Source: Miltoncostaea marina (lineage in GTDB: Bacteria > Actinomycetota > Thermoleophilia > Miltoncostaeales > Miltoncostaeaceae). Taken from it: a DNA stretch of 64,000 bases. The stretch is taken from positions 2,636,501 to 2,700,500 of the forward strand of contig NZ_CP064655.1 in NCBI RefSeq assembly GCF_018141525.1, written 5' to 3'. Position 1 is the first letter of the stretch, and every line of letters begins with the position of its first letter. Of the stretch, positions 16,018-30,478 are shown one piece after another. Under the pieces are notes generated by a model. The model ran no database searches. It was not told where the DNA came from and was given only the letters and a program-made list of their open reading frames with translations. A program made the position numbers and the translations under genes.

Positions 16018-17472
16018 CTACGCCGAGTCTCCTACCCCGTCGCGCGGTGTCAAGACCGCCCGGCGGGGCGTCCGGCCCGGCGCCACCAGCGCGGCCGCGC
16101 CCGCGCCGAGGACGGCCGCGCCGGCGCCGATCCAGAACGCGGTGACGTAGCCCGACTCGGCGGGCACCGGCCCCCCGCCCACCGCGCTGGCCGTGAGCAC
16201 CGCCGCGCCGATCTGGGCGCCGATCACGCCGCCGACCGTGCGGATGACGGTGTTCATGCCGTTCGCGACGCCGGTCTCGGACGGGGGCACGGCGTCCGAG
16301 ACGAGCCGCGGCATCGCGGCGAACGAGAAGCCGATGCCGACGCCGCAGACCGCGAAGCAGGCCGACACCTGCAGGGGCGTCGCGTGGAAGAGGGCGATCA
16401 TCGCCGAGCCGGCCGCCAGCAGCACCATGCCGGCCGTCAGGGGCAGGCGCGAGCCGTACCGGCGCCCCAGCAGCCCGGCGACCGGGCCCGAGATCACGAT
16501 CGCCGCCGAGGTCGGCAGGATCCACAGGCCCGCGACGGTCACGGTCGTGCCGAAGCCGTAGTCGCCGAGCGCCGCCAGGTCGTCGGGCAGGCCGCGCGGC
16601 AGCTGGAAGAACCCGGGCAGGATCACCCAGGTCATGTAGAGCGCGAACCCCGACAGCAGCGCGGTGAGGTTCGTGAAGAGCACCGGCCGGCGCGCCAGCA
16701 TGCGCATGTCCACCATCGGCTCGGCCACCCGCAGCTCGACGGCGCCCCAGACCACGAACAGCAGCGCCGAGCCGCCGAGCAGGCCCAGCACCGCGGGCGA
16801 GCCCCAGCCCCAGCCCTCCCCCTCCGTGACGCCCACGAGCAGGGCGACGAGGCCGCCCGACAGGAGCAGCGCGCCCGCCACGTCCGGGCGGGCGGGCGCC
16901 CGCACCGGCGACTCGGGCACGAAGCGCCACACCATCACGACGGCCGCCGCCACCAGCAGGGCGCTGACCACGAACAGCCAGCGCCACGAGGCGTTGTCGA
17001 CGATGACCCCGCTCAGGGCGATCCCGACGCCGCCGCCGACGCCGAGCACCGACGACACGGTCCCCATCGCCACGGGGATCCGCTCCGGCGGGAACTCGTC
17101 TCGGATGATCGCGTAGCTCAGCGGGAAGGCGGCGCCGCCCACCCCCTGCACCACCCGGAACCCGATCAGCGTGCCGATGTCCGGCGCGAAGATCGCGCCC
17201 ACGGAGCCGAGCAGGAACACGCCGAGGCTGATCAGCATGAGGCGCCGCTTGCCGTACTGGTCGCCCAGCCGGCCGATGATCGGCGTGCTCACCGCCCCGC
17301 TCAGCAGGTACGCGGTGACGGTCCACGTGACCCAGGCGGTGCTCGTGTCGAGCTCGCGCTCGAGCGGCGCCAGCGCCGGGATGAGGAACGTCTGCATGAG
17401 CGCGTAGGCGCCCGAGGCGACGATCAGCCCGGCGAGGGTCAGGCGCTGCGAGTGGGTCGCCCGGTTCGGCAC
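16018..17472 (-). CDS. MFS drug/H+ antiporter, 14-helix (DHA2) type
   Basis: 484 residues, about 14 membrane helices. The family motifs are visible: GRLGDQYGKRRLM (motif A) after helix 2 and GVGGGVGIALSGVIVD (motif C of antiporters). These pumps export drugs, dyes or metabolites using the proton gradient. The start is GTG 17472; no strong ribosome-binding site is seen. No regulator gene is adjacent. The substrate is unknown. Confidence 0.88.
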   Translation of the reverse strand: MPNRATHSQRLTLAGLIVASGAYALMQTFLIPALAPLERELDTSTAWVTWTVTAYLLSGAVSTPIIGRLGDQYGKRRLMLISLGVFLLGSVGAIFAPDIGTLIGFRVVQGVGGAAFPLSYAIIRDEFPPERIPVAMGTVSSVLGVGGGVGIALSGVIVDNASWRWLFVVSALLVAAAVVMVWRFVPESPVRAPARPDVAGALLLSGGLVALLVGVTEGEGWGWGSPAVLGLLGGSALLFVVWGAVELRVAEPMVDMRMLARRPVLFTNLTALLSGFALYMTWVILPGFFQLPRGLPDDLAALGDYGFGTTVTVAGLWILPTSAAIVISGPVAGLLGRRYGSRLPLTAGMVLLAAGSAMIALFHATPLQVSACFAVCGVGIGFSFAAMPRLVSDAVPPSETGVANGMNTVIRTVGGVIGAQIGAAVLTASAVGGGPVPAESGYVTAFWIGAGAAVLGAGAAALVAPGRTPRRAVLTPRDGVGDSA

Positions 17473-17498
17473 CCGGGGACCCTAGCGCCGGGGCACGC

Positions 17499-18548
17499 TC
17501 AGTGGTCCGGCGTGCTGCCCTCCGCCCAGGCCAGCGGGCCGGCCTCCCAGCCTGCGCCGTGGCGCATCGCGAGGTCGATGTCGCCGGGCGCGGCCACGCG
17601 CTCGTCGCGGCACCTGCGCGCCTCGTCGAGCGCGCCCCCGTAGTAGGCGTCGGCCACCTCGCGGGCCGCCTCGCCGGGCTCGCCCTCCGGCGCGGGCCCG
17701 GGATCGAACCCGGCGCCCGACTTGCGCCCCAGGCGCCCGGCGGCCACCTCCCGCGCCACGGCGCCGCCGTCAGCGAAGCGGGCGCCGTAGGCCTCCTCGA
17801 GGTCGTCGATGATGTGACTGAGGGTGTCGAGGCCGATCAGGTCGGCGAGCTCGAACGGGCCCATCGGCGCCGGGCCCGCGTCGCGCACGGCCGCGTCGGC
17901 CGCCCCCCGGTCGGCGCCCGTCGCCTCCGCCCGCCGGTACGCCTCGGCCATCGCCCGCACGAGGATGCGGTTGACGAGGAACCCCGGGCACTCGCGCACC
18001 CGCACCGGCACCTTGCCGAGCGCGCTCACGAGCGCCTCCCCCGCCGCGATCGTCTCCTCGCTGGTCGCGCGGCCGCGGATCACCTCGACCAGGCGCATGA
18101 CGCTCGCCGGGTTGAAGAAGTGCAGCCCCAGCACCCGGTCGGGGCGCGAGGTGGCCTCGGCGAGCGCGGTCACCGAGAGGCCCGACGTGTTGGTCGCCAG
18201 CAGGGCGCCGGGCGACAGGGCGTCGTCCAGCCGCCGGAACACGTCGAGCTTGATCTCGAGCACCTCGGGCACGGCCTCGACCGCCAGGCCGCACGAGGCC
18301 AGCGCCGCGTCGTCGATGGTCGCGGTGACGCGCGCCAGCGCCGCGTGCGCGGCCGCCTCGTCCATGCGCCCGCGGGCCACCCGGCGCTCGCCGATGCCGC
18401 GCAGGTGCTCCATCCCTCGCGCGAGGGCGGCGGGGTCGGCGTCGAGCAGCACGACGTCGAGGCCGGCGGCGGCCGCGACCTGGGCGATCTCGCTGCCCAT
18501 GACGCCGGCGCCGACGACCGCGATCCGGGAGGGGGGTGGCGTGGTCAT
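17499..18548 (-). CDS. 3-hydroxyacyl-CoA dehydrogenase (3-hydroxybutyryl type)
   Basis: 349 residues. N-terminal Rossmann domain with GAGVMGSEIA, then NTSGLSVTALA, the catalytic HFFNPASVM stretch, ECPGFLVNRIL, and the C-terminal helical dimer domain. It oxidises 3-hydroxyacyl-CoA with NAD. It is a little longer than the usual 285 residues because of a C-terminal extension (DIDLAMRHGAGWEAGPLAWAE) similar to the second domain of long enzymes. It is divergent from enoyl-CoA hydratase and thiolase, so the three form a beta-oxidation set with a shared 100-bp promoter region. Confidence 0.92.
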   Translation of the reverse strand: MTTPPPSRIAVVGAGVMGSEIAQVAAAAGLDVVLLDADPAALARGMEHLRGIGERRVARGRMDEAAAHAALARVTATIDDAALASCGLAVEAVPEVLEIKLDVFRRLDDALSPGALLATNTSGLSVTALAEATSRPDRVLGLHFFNPASVMRLVEVIRGRATSEETIAAGEALVSALGKVPVRVRECPGFLVNRILVRAMAEAYRRAEATGADRGAADAAVRDAGPAPMGPFELADLIGLDTLSHIIDDLEEAYGARFADGGAVAREVAAGRLGRKSGAGFDPGPAPEGEPGEAAREVADAYYGGALDEARRCRDERVAAPGDIDLAMRHGAGWEAGPLAWAEGSTPDH

Positions 18549-18649
18549 GGGCCGCAGTTTGCACACCCCGCGGCCCGCGTGTCACGGTGGCCGCGCCCGG
18601 CCCGGCGCGGGTCCCCCGACGCCGGGCGCCGCCACGACCCGGAGTCCCC

Positions 18650-19423
18650 GTGCCGATCGACCTCGAGAGCCGCGGCCCCGTCGCGATCCTGACCCTCAAC
18701 CGCCCCGAGGCGCTCAACGCGCTCTCGCCCGAGCTGCTGGACGAGCTCGAGGAGCGCCTCGCGGCCGTCGAGCGCACCCCGCGCGCCCAGGTGGTCGTGC
18801 TGACCGGCGCCGGCGACCGCGCCTTCAGCGCCGGCGCGGACATCGGCCACATGCAGTCGGCCAGCGCCCTGGAGGCGCGCGCCTACGCCCGGCGCGGCCA
18901 CGAGATCACCGACCGCATCGAGGACTTCCCCAAGCCGGTCATCGCCGCGGTCAACGGCTACGCGCTCGGGGGCGGCTGCGAGCTGGCGCTCGCCTGCGAC
19001 ATCCGCATCGCGGCCGAGAGCGCCCGCTTCGGCCAGCCGGAGGTCAACCTCGGCATCGTCCCCGGCTGGGGCGGCACCCAGCGCCTGGCGCGCGCCACCT
19101 CGCTGGGCTTCGCGAAGGAGATGATCCTCACCGGGCGGCCGGTCGACGCCGCGGAGGCGCTGCGGGTGGGCCTCGTGAACCACGTCCACCCGCGCGAGGA
19201 GCTGCTCGACCGGGCCGTCGAGATGGCGGAGGCCATCGCGAGCAAGCCGGCCTGGACGATCGCCTCGGCGAAGGCCCTCTGCAACCTGGCCCTCGACGGC
19301 GACCTGAAGGGCCACCTGCAGCGCGAGATCGACGCCTTCGCCCTGGCCTTCACCACGCCCGAGCAGCGGGAGGGCATGACCGCCTTCTTCGAGAAGCGCC
19401 CGCCCAGGTTCTCGGAGCTGTAG
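18650..19423 (+). CDS. Enoyl-CoA hydratase
   Basis: 257 residues, crotonase fold. Oxyanion-hole segments GAGDRAFSAGADI and ALGGGCELALACD are present, and a Glu pair typical of hydratases is visible (GGGCELA and RFGQPEVNLGIVPGWGGTQRL). It hydrates trans-2-enoyl-CoA. GTG 18650 is chosen with CGGAG about 8 bases upstream. The thiolase gene follows after 4 bases. Crotonase paralogues are many, so isomerase or dehydratase variants remain possible. Confidence 0.9.
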   Translation: MPIDLESRGPVAILTLNRPEALNALSPELLDELEERLAAVERTPRAQVVVLTGAGDRAFSAGADIGHMQSASALEARAYARRGHEITDRIEDFPKPVIAAVNGYALGGGCELALACDIRIAAESARFGQPEVNLGIVPGWGGTQRLARATSLGFAKEMILTGRPVDAAEALRVGLVNHVHPREELLDRAVEMAEAIASKPAWTIASAKALCNLALDGDLKGHLQREIDAFALAFTTPEQREGMTAFFEKRPPRFSEL

Positions 19424-19427
19424 CGCG

Positions 19428-20606
19428 ATGGCGCGCGGGTCGGACGCGTGGATCGTCGGCGCCGTGCGCAGCCCCGTGGGGCGGCGCGGCGGCGCGCTGG
19501 CCGGCCGCCACCCGGCCGACCTGCTCGGCGAGGTGCTGGCCGCCCTCGCCGGCCGGACGGGCGTCGACCCGGGCGCGATCGACGACGTGATCGTGGGCTG
19601 CGTCGACCAGGTGGGCGAGCAGGCGATCAACGTCGGCCGCTCGGCGGTCCTCGCGGCGGGCTTCCCCGAGACCGTGCCCGCCACCACGATCGACCGCCAG
19701 TGCGGCAGCTCGCAGCAGGCCGTCCACTTCGCCGCGCAGGGGGTGATGTCGGGGGCCTACGACCTGGCGGTGGCGGCGGGCGTCGAGTCGATGAGCCGCG
19801 TCCCGATGTTCTCGAACGCCCCCGAGCGCGGCGCCCTCTACGGGCCGCGCATGCGCGGGCGCTACGGCCTGGCGGCCGACGCCTTCATCGACCAGGGGGA
19901 GTCGGGCGAGCTCGTGGCCGACCGCTGGGGGCTCACCCGCGAGGAGCTCGACGCGGTCGCGCTGCGCTCGCACCGCCTGGCGGCGGCGGCCCGCGAGGCC
20001 GGCCGCTTCCGCGACGAGATCGTGGCGGTGCGCGGCGGGGACGGCGACGGCGCGCCGGTGACCGACGACGAGGGCATCCGCCCGGGCACGAGCGCCGAGG
20101 CGCTCGCGGGCCTGCGGCCGGTCTTCCGCCCTGACGGCCGGCTGACCGCCGGCAACTCCTCGCAGATCTCCGACGGCGCCGCGGCGCTGCTGATCGCCTC
20201 CGACGCCGCGCTGCAGCGCCACGGCCTGACGCCGCGGGCCCGCGTCGCCGAGGTCGCGCTCGCCGGCGTCGACCCGGTGGAGATGCTGACCGGCCCCATC
20301 CCGGCCACCGGGCGGGTGCTGGCCCGGGCCGGCCTGGGGATCGACGACATCGACCTCTTCGAGGTCAACGAGGCCTTCGCCTCGATCCCGCTGGCGTGGG
20401 CGCGCGAGACCGGCGCCGACCCGGAGCGGCTCAACGTGAACGGCGGCGCCATCGCCCTGGGCCACCCGCTCGGCGCGACCGGCGCGCGCCTGATGGTGTC
20501 GCTGGTGCACGAGATGGAGCGGCGCGGCGCCCGCCGGGGCCTGCAGGCGATGTGCGAGGGCGGCGGCCTGGCGAACGCCACCATCCTCGAGCTGGCCGGG
20601 GCGTGA
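19428..20606 (+). CDS. Acetyl-CoA acetyltransferase (thiolase)
   Basis: 392 residues. The acyl-carrying Cys lies in DRQCGSSQQ, the His in GGAIALGHPLG, and the second Cys in MCEGGGLANA, all at the usual positions. The CEGGG variant is common in actinobacterial FadA-type thiolases of beta-oxidation and steroid side-chain breakdown. It completes the hydratase/dehydrogenase set around it. Confidence 0.92.
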   Translation: MARGSDAWIVGAVRSPVGRRGGALAGRHPADLLGEVLAALAGRTGVDPGAIDDVIVGCVDQVGEQAINVGRSAVLAAGFPETVPATTIDRQCGSSQQAVHFAAQGVMSGAYDLAVAAGVESMSRVPMFSNAPERGALYGPRMRGRYGLAADAFIDQGESGELVADRWGLTREELDAVALRSHRLAAAAREAGRFRDEIVAVRGGDGDGAPVTDDEGIRPGTSAEALAGLRPVFRPDGRLTAGNSSQISDGAAALLIASDAALQRHGLTPRARVAEVALAGVDPVEMLTGPIPATGRVLARAGLGIDDIDLFEVNEAFASIPLAWARETGADPERLNVNGGAIALGHPLGATGARLMVSLVHEMERRGARRGLQAMCEGGGLANATILELAGA

Positions 20607-20658
20607 CCGCGGGCCCGGGCGGGGGTTCCGAGCCCCGGTCCCCGGGGGATGGAGGGTC

Positions 20659-21249
20659 GTGCTCGAGTCGCTGACCGACGCCATCTCGGGGTCGCCGCTC
20701 ACCTACCTGGTGGTGGCGCTGCTGGTCGGCGGCGACGCGATCCTGCCGCTGTTCCCGGGCGAGTCGGCCGTGGTCACGGCAGCCGTGCTGGCCGACGAGG
20801 GCGAGCTGCAGGTGTGGCTGATCGGCCTCGCCGCCTTCGCCGGCGCCTTCGCGGGCGACCTGCTGATGTTCCTCATCGGCCGCCGCTTCGGCCCGCGCGC
20901 GGTGGCCCGCTTCGCCAGCGAGGGCAGGGGCGCCGAGCGGGTGCGCTGGGCCCAGGAGCAGCTCGACGTGCGCGGGGTGCCGCTCATCGTGGCGGCCCAG
21001 TTCATCCCCGGCGGGCGCAACATCGTGATGCTCGTCGCCGGCACCCTGCACTTCCCCCTCCGGCGGTTCCTGCTCGCCGAGGCGGCGGGGGCGGCGATCT
21101 GGGCGACCTTCCAGACCTCGATCGGCTACTTCGGCGGGCGGCTGATCGAGAACACGCTGGTGGCGCTCGTCGTGTCGCTGGCCATCGCCATCGCCGTCGG
21201 GGCGCTCGTGGAGCTGGCCGGCCGGCTCAGGCGGCGCCTCGCTGCGTGA
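20659..21249 (+). CDS. DedA-family membrane protein
   Basis: 196 residues with the family signatures [11 protein letters not shown] near the first re-entrant helix, [13 protein letters not shown], and the F.PGGR segment ([15 protein letters not shown]). DedA proteins act in membrane homeostasis, and some recycle undecaprenyl phosphate or phosphatidylethanolamine across the membrane. GTG 20659 follows GGAGGG. It is 52 bp downstream of the thiolase gene. The actual cargo is unknown. Confidence 0.88.
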   Translation: MLESLTDAISGSPLTYLVVALLVGGDAILPLFPGESAVVTAAVLADEGELQVWLIGLAAFAGAFAGDLLMFLIGRRFGPRAVARFASEGRGAERVRWAQEQLDVRGVPLIVAAQFIPGGRNIVMLVAGTLHFPLRRFLLAEAAGAAIWATFQTSIGYFGGRLIENTLVALVVSLAIAIAVGALVELAGRLRRRLAA

Positions 21250-21304
21250 CGCGCGGGCGGTGCGGGTAGAGACGGACCGCCCGGACAGCGAGCGGAGGGA
21301 CGCG

Positions 21305-21793
21305 ATGGCGGAGCTGACGAAGATCGAGGACAAGCTCGGCGAGGTGCTGGGCCTCGCCAAGGCGGGCGAGGACGCGATCACGAAGGTGAGCAAGCTGGTC
21401 GAGGACGAGGCCGTGCTGCAGGAGCTCGCGGCGATGCAGGAGGAGGCCGCCGAGACGGCCCGCCGCTGCGAGGAGCTGGCCGGCTCCCTGGAGGGCCGCA
21501 AGACGGCGATCCTCGACAAGGGGCGCGAGACGAAGGGCGAGGCCGTCGAGATGATGCGCACCTACCTCGGCGACGACGCCGAGGGGCTGGACGGCCTGGA
21601 GTTCCTGACGATGGCCGAGGCCGGCGAGGTGGGGCACTGGGAGATCCTCGGCAAGCTGGCCGAGCGCGCGGACGACCCGCGCTTCGCGGAGCTCGCCGCC
21701 TGGGCCACCCCCATCCAGGAGCGCCACCTGGCCACCGTGCGCCAGGGCTCGCTGGCGCTCGCTTCGCAGGAGGACCCCGCGGAGGCCGCCTAG
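21305..21793 (+). CDS. Helical, ferritin-like protein
   Basis: 162 residues, almost wholly helical. ExxH-like pairs ([10 protein letters not shown] and IQERHLATV) recall ferritin-like di-iron proteins of the DUF892/YciE kind, but no exact family signature could be confirmed by eye. ATG 21305 follows GGAGGGA. It may be a small stress or iron-storage protein. It sits alone just upstream of the large signalling genes, in the same direction. Confidence 0.6.
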   Translation: MAELTKIEDKLGEVLGLAKAGEDAITKVSKLVEDEAVLQELAAMQEEAAETARRCEELAGSLEGRKTAILDKGRETKGEAVEMMRTYLGDDAEGLDGLEFLTMAEAGEVGHWEILGKLAERADDPRFAELAAWATPIQERHLATVRQGSLALASQEDPAEAA

Positions 21794-21872
21794 GGAGGCG
21801 ATCGCCGCAGCCGGCGCGCCGCCGTACGATGCACGGCATCCCGAGGGAGCCGAGCGAGGAGGGGGTGCGCGG

Positions 21873-25963
<4,091 letters not shown>

Positions 25964-25967
<4 letters not shown>

Positions 25968-28900
25968 CCGGGCGCGCCGGCGACGAGGCCGCCGCCCTCG
26001 CTGCGCCGGGGGTCCCGCCCGACCCCCCGCGCAGCGACGCCGCGAGCATCCTCGTGGTCGACGACCAGCACGCCAACCGGCTGGCGATGCAGGCCCTGCT
26101 CGAGCCGCTCGGCCGCAGGATCGTGCTGGCGGAGTCGGGCGAGGAGGCGCTGCGCCTGCTGCTGCGTGAGCGCTTCGCCCTCATCCTGCTCGACGTGCAG
26201 ATGCCGGGGATGGACGGGTTCGAGACGGCCCGCTACATCCGCGGCCGCCTGCGCACGCGGCGCATCCCGATCATCTTCGTGACGGCGATCTCGGGGGCCA
26301 CCGAGCACATCTACGACGGCTACGCCGCCGGCGCCGTCGACTACATGCTGAAGCCGATCGACCCGACCATCCTGCGCTCGAAGGTCGCGGTGTTCGTGGA
26401 GCTGTTCGAGACCAACGCGCGGCTGCAGCGGCAGGCCGAGTCGCAGGGCGTCAAGGAGAGCCTCGAGCTCGCCCAGCGCGCGGGGCGCAGCGGCGTCTGG
26501 GACTGGGACCTGGCCGCCGGCCGCGCCTTCTGGTCGCGCGAGTACGCGGAGCTGATGGGGCTCGCCGACGACGCGACGGCGGACGGCTTCTGGCTGGCGA
26601 CCGCGGACCCGCGCGACCGCGACCGGGTGCGCGCGCGCTTCCGCGCGTTGCTCGACGCCGGCGACGCCTGGGACGAGGAGTTCCGCATCGTCCACCCCCG
26701 CTCCGGGGTGCGCTGGGTGGCCTCGCGCGGCAAGCTCTTCCGCGGCGCCGACGGCGCCCCGGAGCGCTTCACGGGCATCGTCGTGGACGTCACCGAGCGA
26801 CGGCGCGACGAGGAGCGACTGCGCCGGCTGCACGAGGCGACGGCGGCCCTCTCGGCCGCGGTCACCCCGGACGAGGTGCTGCAGCGGGTGCTCGAGCACT
26901 CCCTGAGCGCGGTCGGGGCGACGGCCACCTGGCTGTGGCTCCCCGACGCGGACGGGCACCTCGCGCGCGTGGCCTCCGAGCCGGACGCGGCGCCGTCGAT
27001 CGACCCGGCCGACGCCGCCGAGGACCTCCGCCACGCGCGGCAGGCGTTGGCGGGCAGCCTGCCGGTGGTCTGGGGCGCGGGGGCGCGCTGGCGCGCCGCG
27101 GTGCCGATCGGCGCGGGCGGGGTGGTCTCGGGCGTGCTGGTGCTGGCGCTCGACACGCCGGCGAAGCCGGACCACGACGACGTGGGCTTCCTCGCCGCCC
27201 TGGGGTCGCTGTGCGGGCAGGCGGTCGACCGCGCCCGGCTGCTCGAGGACGAGCGCGAGGCGCGCAGGCGCACGGAGGGCCTGCAGGCCGCCACCGCGGC
27301 GCTCGCGGCCGCCGTCACGGCCCGCGAGGTGGCCGAGGCGATCGCGCACCAGGCGCTGCTGGCGTTCGCGGCCTCGTCGGCCGGCGTGCGCATGATCTCG
27401 CCGTCGACGGGCACGCTCGACACGGCGGCGGTCGCCGGCTTCCCGGACGCCGCCGCCCGCCCGCTGGGGGCCGCCCCGCTCGACGCGCGCTCGCCCACCA
27501 CCGACTGCGTGCGCGCGCACGAGCCGCTCTTCCTCGCGTCCGCCGCCGAGGTGGAGGAGCGCTACCCCGAGCTCGCGCCGCCGCCCGCCACCTGGCGCCC
27601 GCACGGTGCCCTGGCGGCCATCCCGCTCAGCATGGAGGGCCGGGTCATCGGCGTGGTCGGCCTGCGCTTCGAGGGCGCGCGGGCCTTCGCGCCGGGCGAC
27701 CGCGAGTCGATGGCCGCCTTCGGCCGGCTCGCCGCCCTGTCGGCCGCCCGGGCCCAGCTGCAGGAGCGCGACGAGCGCCGGCGCGCCCACACCAGCCTCC
27801 TCGCGGAGGTCGGCCTGGCGATCGACGCCGACCTGGGGGTGCGCGAGCGGCTGGAGCGGCTCACCGCGCTGCTCGTGCCGCGCATCGCCGACGCGTGCTT
27901 CGTGCGCATCGACCGCGCCGGGGACGGCGGCGACGTCCTCGCCGTCTCCCCGCAGAGCCCCGACGCGGTGGCCACCGCCGGGTACGTGGGCGAGCTCCTG
28001 GCGCGGCGGTGGCCCGGGGGCACGAGCGACGGCGGCGCCCTCATCCAGGACATCGACGACGACGCCCTCGACGCGTACGTGGCGGACGCCGGCATCGAGG
28101 GCCGGGTGGCCGCCCGGGTGCGGCGCTGGCCGGCGCACTCGGTGCTGGTGGCGCCGATCGGCGCGCGCGGGCGCACCGCCGGCGCGCTGGTGCTCGTGCT
28201 GCGCGGCGGCCGCCGGCGCTACGACGGCGCCGACCTCCGGCTGGCCGAGGACATCGCCCGGCGCGCCGGCCTCGCCATCGACAACGCGCGGCTCTACGAG
28301 GCGCAGGCGAGCGCCGCGGTGACCCTGCAGCAGAGCATGCTGCCCACGCTGCCCCGCATCGCGGGCGTGGGGATGGCCGCCCGCTACATCGCCGCCGCGG
28401 CCCACACCGAGGCCGGCGGCGACTGGTACGAGGCCGTCCAGGTGGGCGACGGCCGGGTGCTGCTGGCCGTGGGCGACGTGGTGGGGCACGGGATCGACTC
28501 GGCCGCGGTGATGGGCCAGGTGCGCAGCGCGATGCGCGCCCACGCGCTCGCGGGGCTCGCCCCCGCCGCCGCGCTCGAGCAGCTCAGCCGCTTCGCGGCG
28601 AGCGTCGATGGCGCGGCGGTGTCGACCGCGGCCTGCGTCGAGATCGACCTGCACGCCGGGCGCCTGCGCTACGCCTGCGCGGGGCACCCGCCGCCGCTGC
28701 TGATGCGCGGCAACGACGGCGGGCACGCCTTCCTGGACGCGGCGCGCGGGGTGGCGCTGGGCGTGATCGAGCGGGGCTACGAGGAGGCCGAGGCGCCCTT
28801 CGGCCCGGGCGACGCGCTGGTGCTCTACACCGACGGCCTCGTCGAGCGGCGCGGCGAGGTGCTCGACCAGGGACTCGACCGGCTCGCCGGCGTGGCCGCC

Positions 28901-29788
28901 GGCGGCGGACCGGCGACGCCCGACGAGCTGTGCGACCGGCTCCTCGCCGGGCTCGTCGACGAGCGCTCGATCCGCGACGACGTGGCCGTGCTCGTGGCCT
29001 GCCGCGACGACGTCGCGCCGTCGCCGCTGCGCCTGCGCGTGGCGGCCGAGGCGCCGCGCCTCGCCGAGGTGCGACGGGCCGTGCGCGGCTGGCTCGCCGA
29101 CGCGGCGCTGCCGGCGCGGGTGCGCGAGGACGTGCTGCTCGCCTGCGGCGAGGCCTGCGCGAACGCGGTGGAGCACGGTTACGCAGACGGAGGCGTGGGC
29201 GCGATCGAGGTCGAGCTCGCGATCGGGGCCGACCGGCGGCTCTCCGCCACGGTGCGCGACGAGGGCCGCTGGCGGCCCCCCTCGTCCGACACGGGGTTCC
29301 GCGGCCGCGGCCTGATGATCATGCGCGCCGTGATGGACGACGTCGAGGTGGTCGCCGACGACGCGGCCGGCACGACGATCCGCATGATGCTCGACACCGC
29401 CGCGGCGGCCGGCCCGGACGCCGGGCCCGCGACCCGTCCCGGCGCGTCCGGCGGCGGGTCCGCCACCGCCGTCGCCCCGGCCCCGCGCCGCGCGCCCTCC
29501 CCCGGCGCCGCCCGGTGCGTCGTGGAGGGCGACGTCGCCGACGAGCGCATCGCCGACGTGCGGGACCGGCTCACCCGCGCCGCCGCCGACCGGCCGGACG
29601 TCGTGGCCGACCTGTCCGGGGTGGCATACCTCGACAGCACCGGCGTCCGCATGCTGCTCGAGGTCGCGGGCGCCCTGGAGCGCCGCGGCGGGCACCTGAC
29701 GATCCTCGCCCCGCCGGGGGGGCCCGCCCGGCGGGTGCTCGACGTCTGCGGCATCGACGCCGCCGCCGGCGTGACCGTCGAGGGCTGA
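25964..29788 (+). CDS. REC-PAS-GAF-PP2C-RsbW-STAS multidomain regulator
   Basis: 1274 residues. In order: receiver (about 25-145, Asp77 in LLDVQMPG), PAS/PAC (about 165-280), three GAF-like regions (about 290-790), and a SpoIIE/RsbU-type PP2C phosphatase (about 790-1010; Asp820 in GGDWYEA, GHGIDSA, DDVAVLV). Then come an RsbW-type HATPase (about 1025-1145; [22 protein letters not shown]) and a STAS domain (about 1175-1274; phospho-site Ser1225 in YLDSTGV). Phosphatase, anti-sigma-type kinase and antagonist are therefore one chain. GTG 25964 overlaps the hybrid kinase stop. The receiver is probably phosphorylated by that kinase. Confidence 0.92.
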
Positions 29789-29811
29789 CCCCGCCCCACT
29801 GGCCGATCGGG

Positions 29812-29836
29812 CGGCCGTGGAGGTTCAATCGGACAT
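29812..29836. repeat. Dispersed relative of the 1.3-kb repeat
   Basis: GGCCGTGG followed by AGGTTCA and ATCGGACAT resembles the GGCCGTGG-TCC-ATTCGGACAT core at 1348 and 1421. A GCCGATCGG precedes it, like the GTCCGATCGGAC of copy A. It lies in the 93-bp gap between the giant regulator and the next gene. Confidence 0.4.
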
Positions 29837-29881
29837 CGGCGCCGCCCCGGGCGGGACGCCCGGGGCCGATCGGGGGGCGAC

Positions 29882-30325
29882 ATGGGCTGGCAGGACTGGG
29901 ACTGGTCGGGCGATGACGACCGTCCCGAGCGGGACCGCGTGTGGGTGGGCCTGCGCGACGGCGCCTTCCTCGGCCAGGAGGACGGCGTGCGCAAGCGCGG
30001 GCTGGTGAGCCTCAACGCCGGCTGGCTGGCGCGCGGGGGGCTGCTGCGGCTCTACGCCGACCGGCTGGAGTTCGAGCCCAACCCGCTCGAGCGGCTGCTG
30101 GGCGCGCGGCGGCGGCGGCTGCCGTTCGCCGAGATCGCGCGCATCGAGCGGCGTCCCGAGCGGCCGGACGACCTCTCGCCGGTCGGACAGACGCCGCGGA
30201 TGCGGCTGCACCTGGCGGGCGGCCCGCACCTCGACGTGCTGCCCGCCGGCGGCGGCCTCGACGACTGGCTGGCGGCCATCCGGGAGGCGTGGGCCTGGCA
30301 CGCGCGGGTGCACGGCACGGGGTAG
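29882..30325 (+). CDS. Hypothetical protein with a PH/GRAM-like core
   Basis: 147 residues, not assigned to a family with certainty. The N-terminus is acidic and Trp-rich (MGWQDWDWSGDDD). The rest alternates short strands (GLLRLYADRLEFEP, RRLPFAEIARIER, RMRLHLAGGPHLDVL) and ends in a helix (DDWLAAIREAWAWHARV), the order expected of a bacterial PH domain. No membrane segment. ATG 29882 with a G-rich ribosome-binding site. Followed by a strong palindrome. Confidence 0.6.
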   Translation: MGWQDWDWSGDDDRPERDRVWVGLRDGAFLGQEDGVRKRGLVSLNAGWLARGGLLRLYADRLEFEPNPLERLLGARRRRLPFAEIARIERRPERPDDLSPVGQTPRMRLHLAGGPHLDVLPAGGGLDDWLAAIREAWAWHARVHGTG

Positions 30326-30349
30326 CCGGCAGGTCGGGACATCCGGCCC

Positions 30350-30373
30350 CCCACCGGCCCTAGGGCCGGTGGG
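30350..30373. terminator. Perfect 24-bp palindrome
   Basis: CCCACCGGCCC and GGGCCGGTGGG flank a central TA (CTAG at the axis), reading the same on both strands. It is 25 bases after the PH-like gene stop and about 105 before the next gene. A terminator is most likely, though perfect symmetry would also suit an operator. Confidence 0.55.
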
Positions 30374-30478
30374 CCGCGTGGTCTACCCTCGGTGTGTCGG
30401 TGGCGCGCCCCGGCGCTCCAGGGTCGCCGCCATCCGCCGATAGGGATCCATGCGGCCCCCACGGCCGCGTCCCACCCG

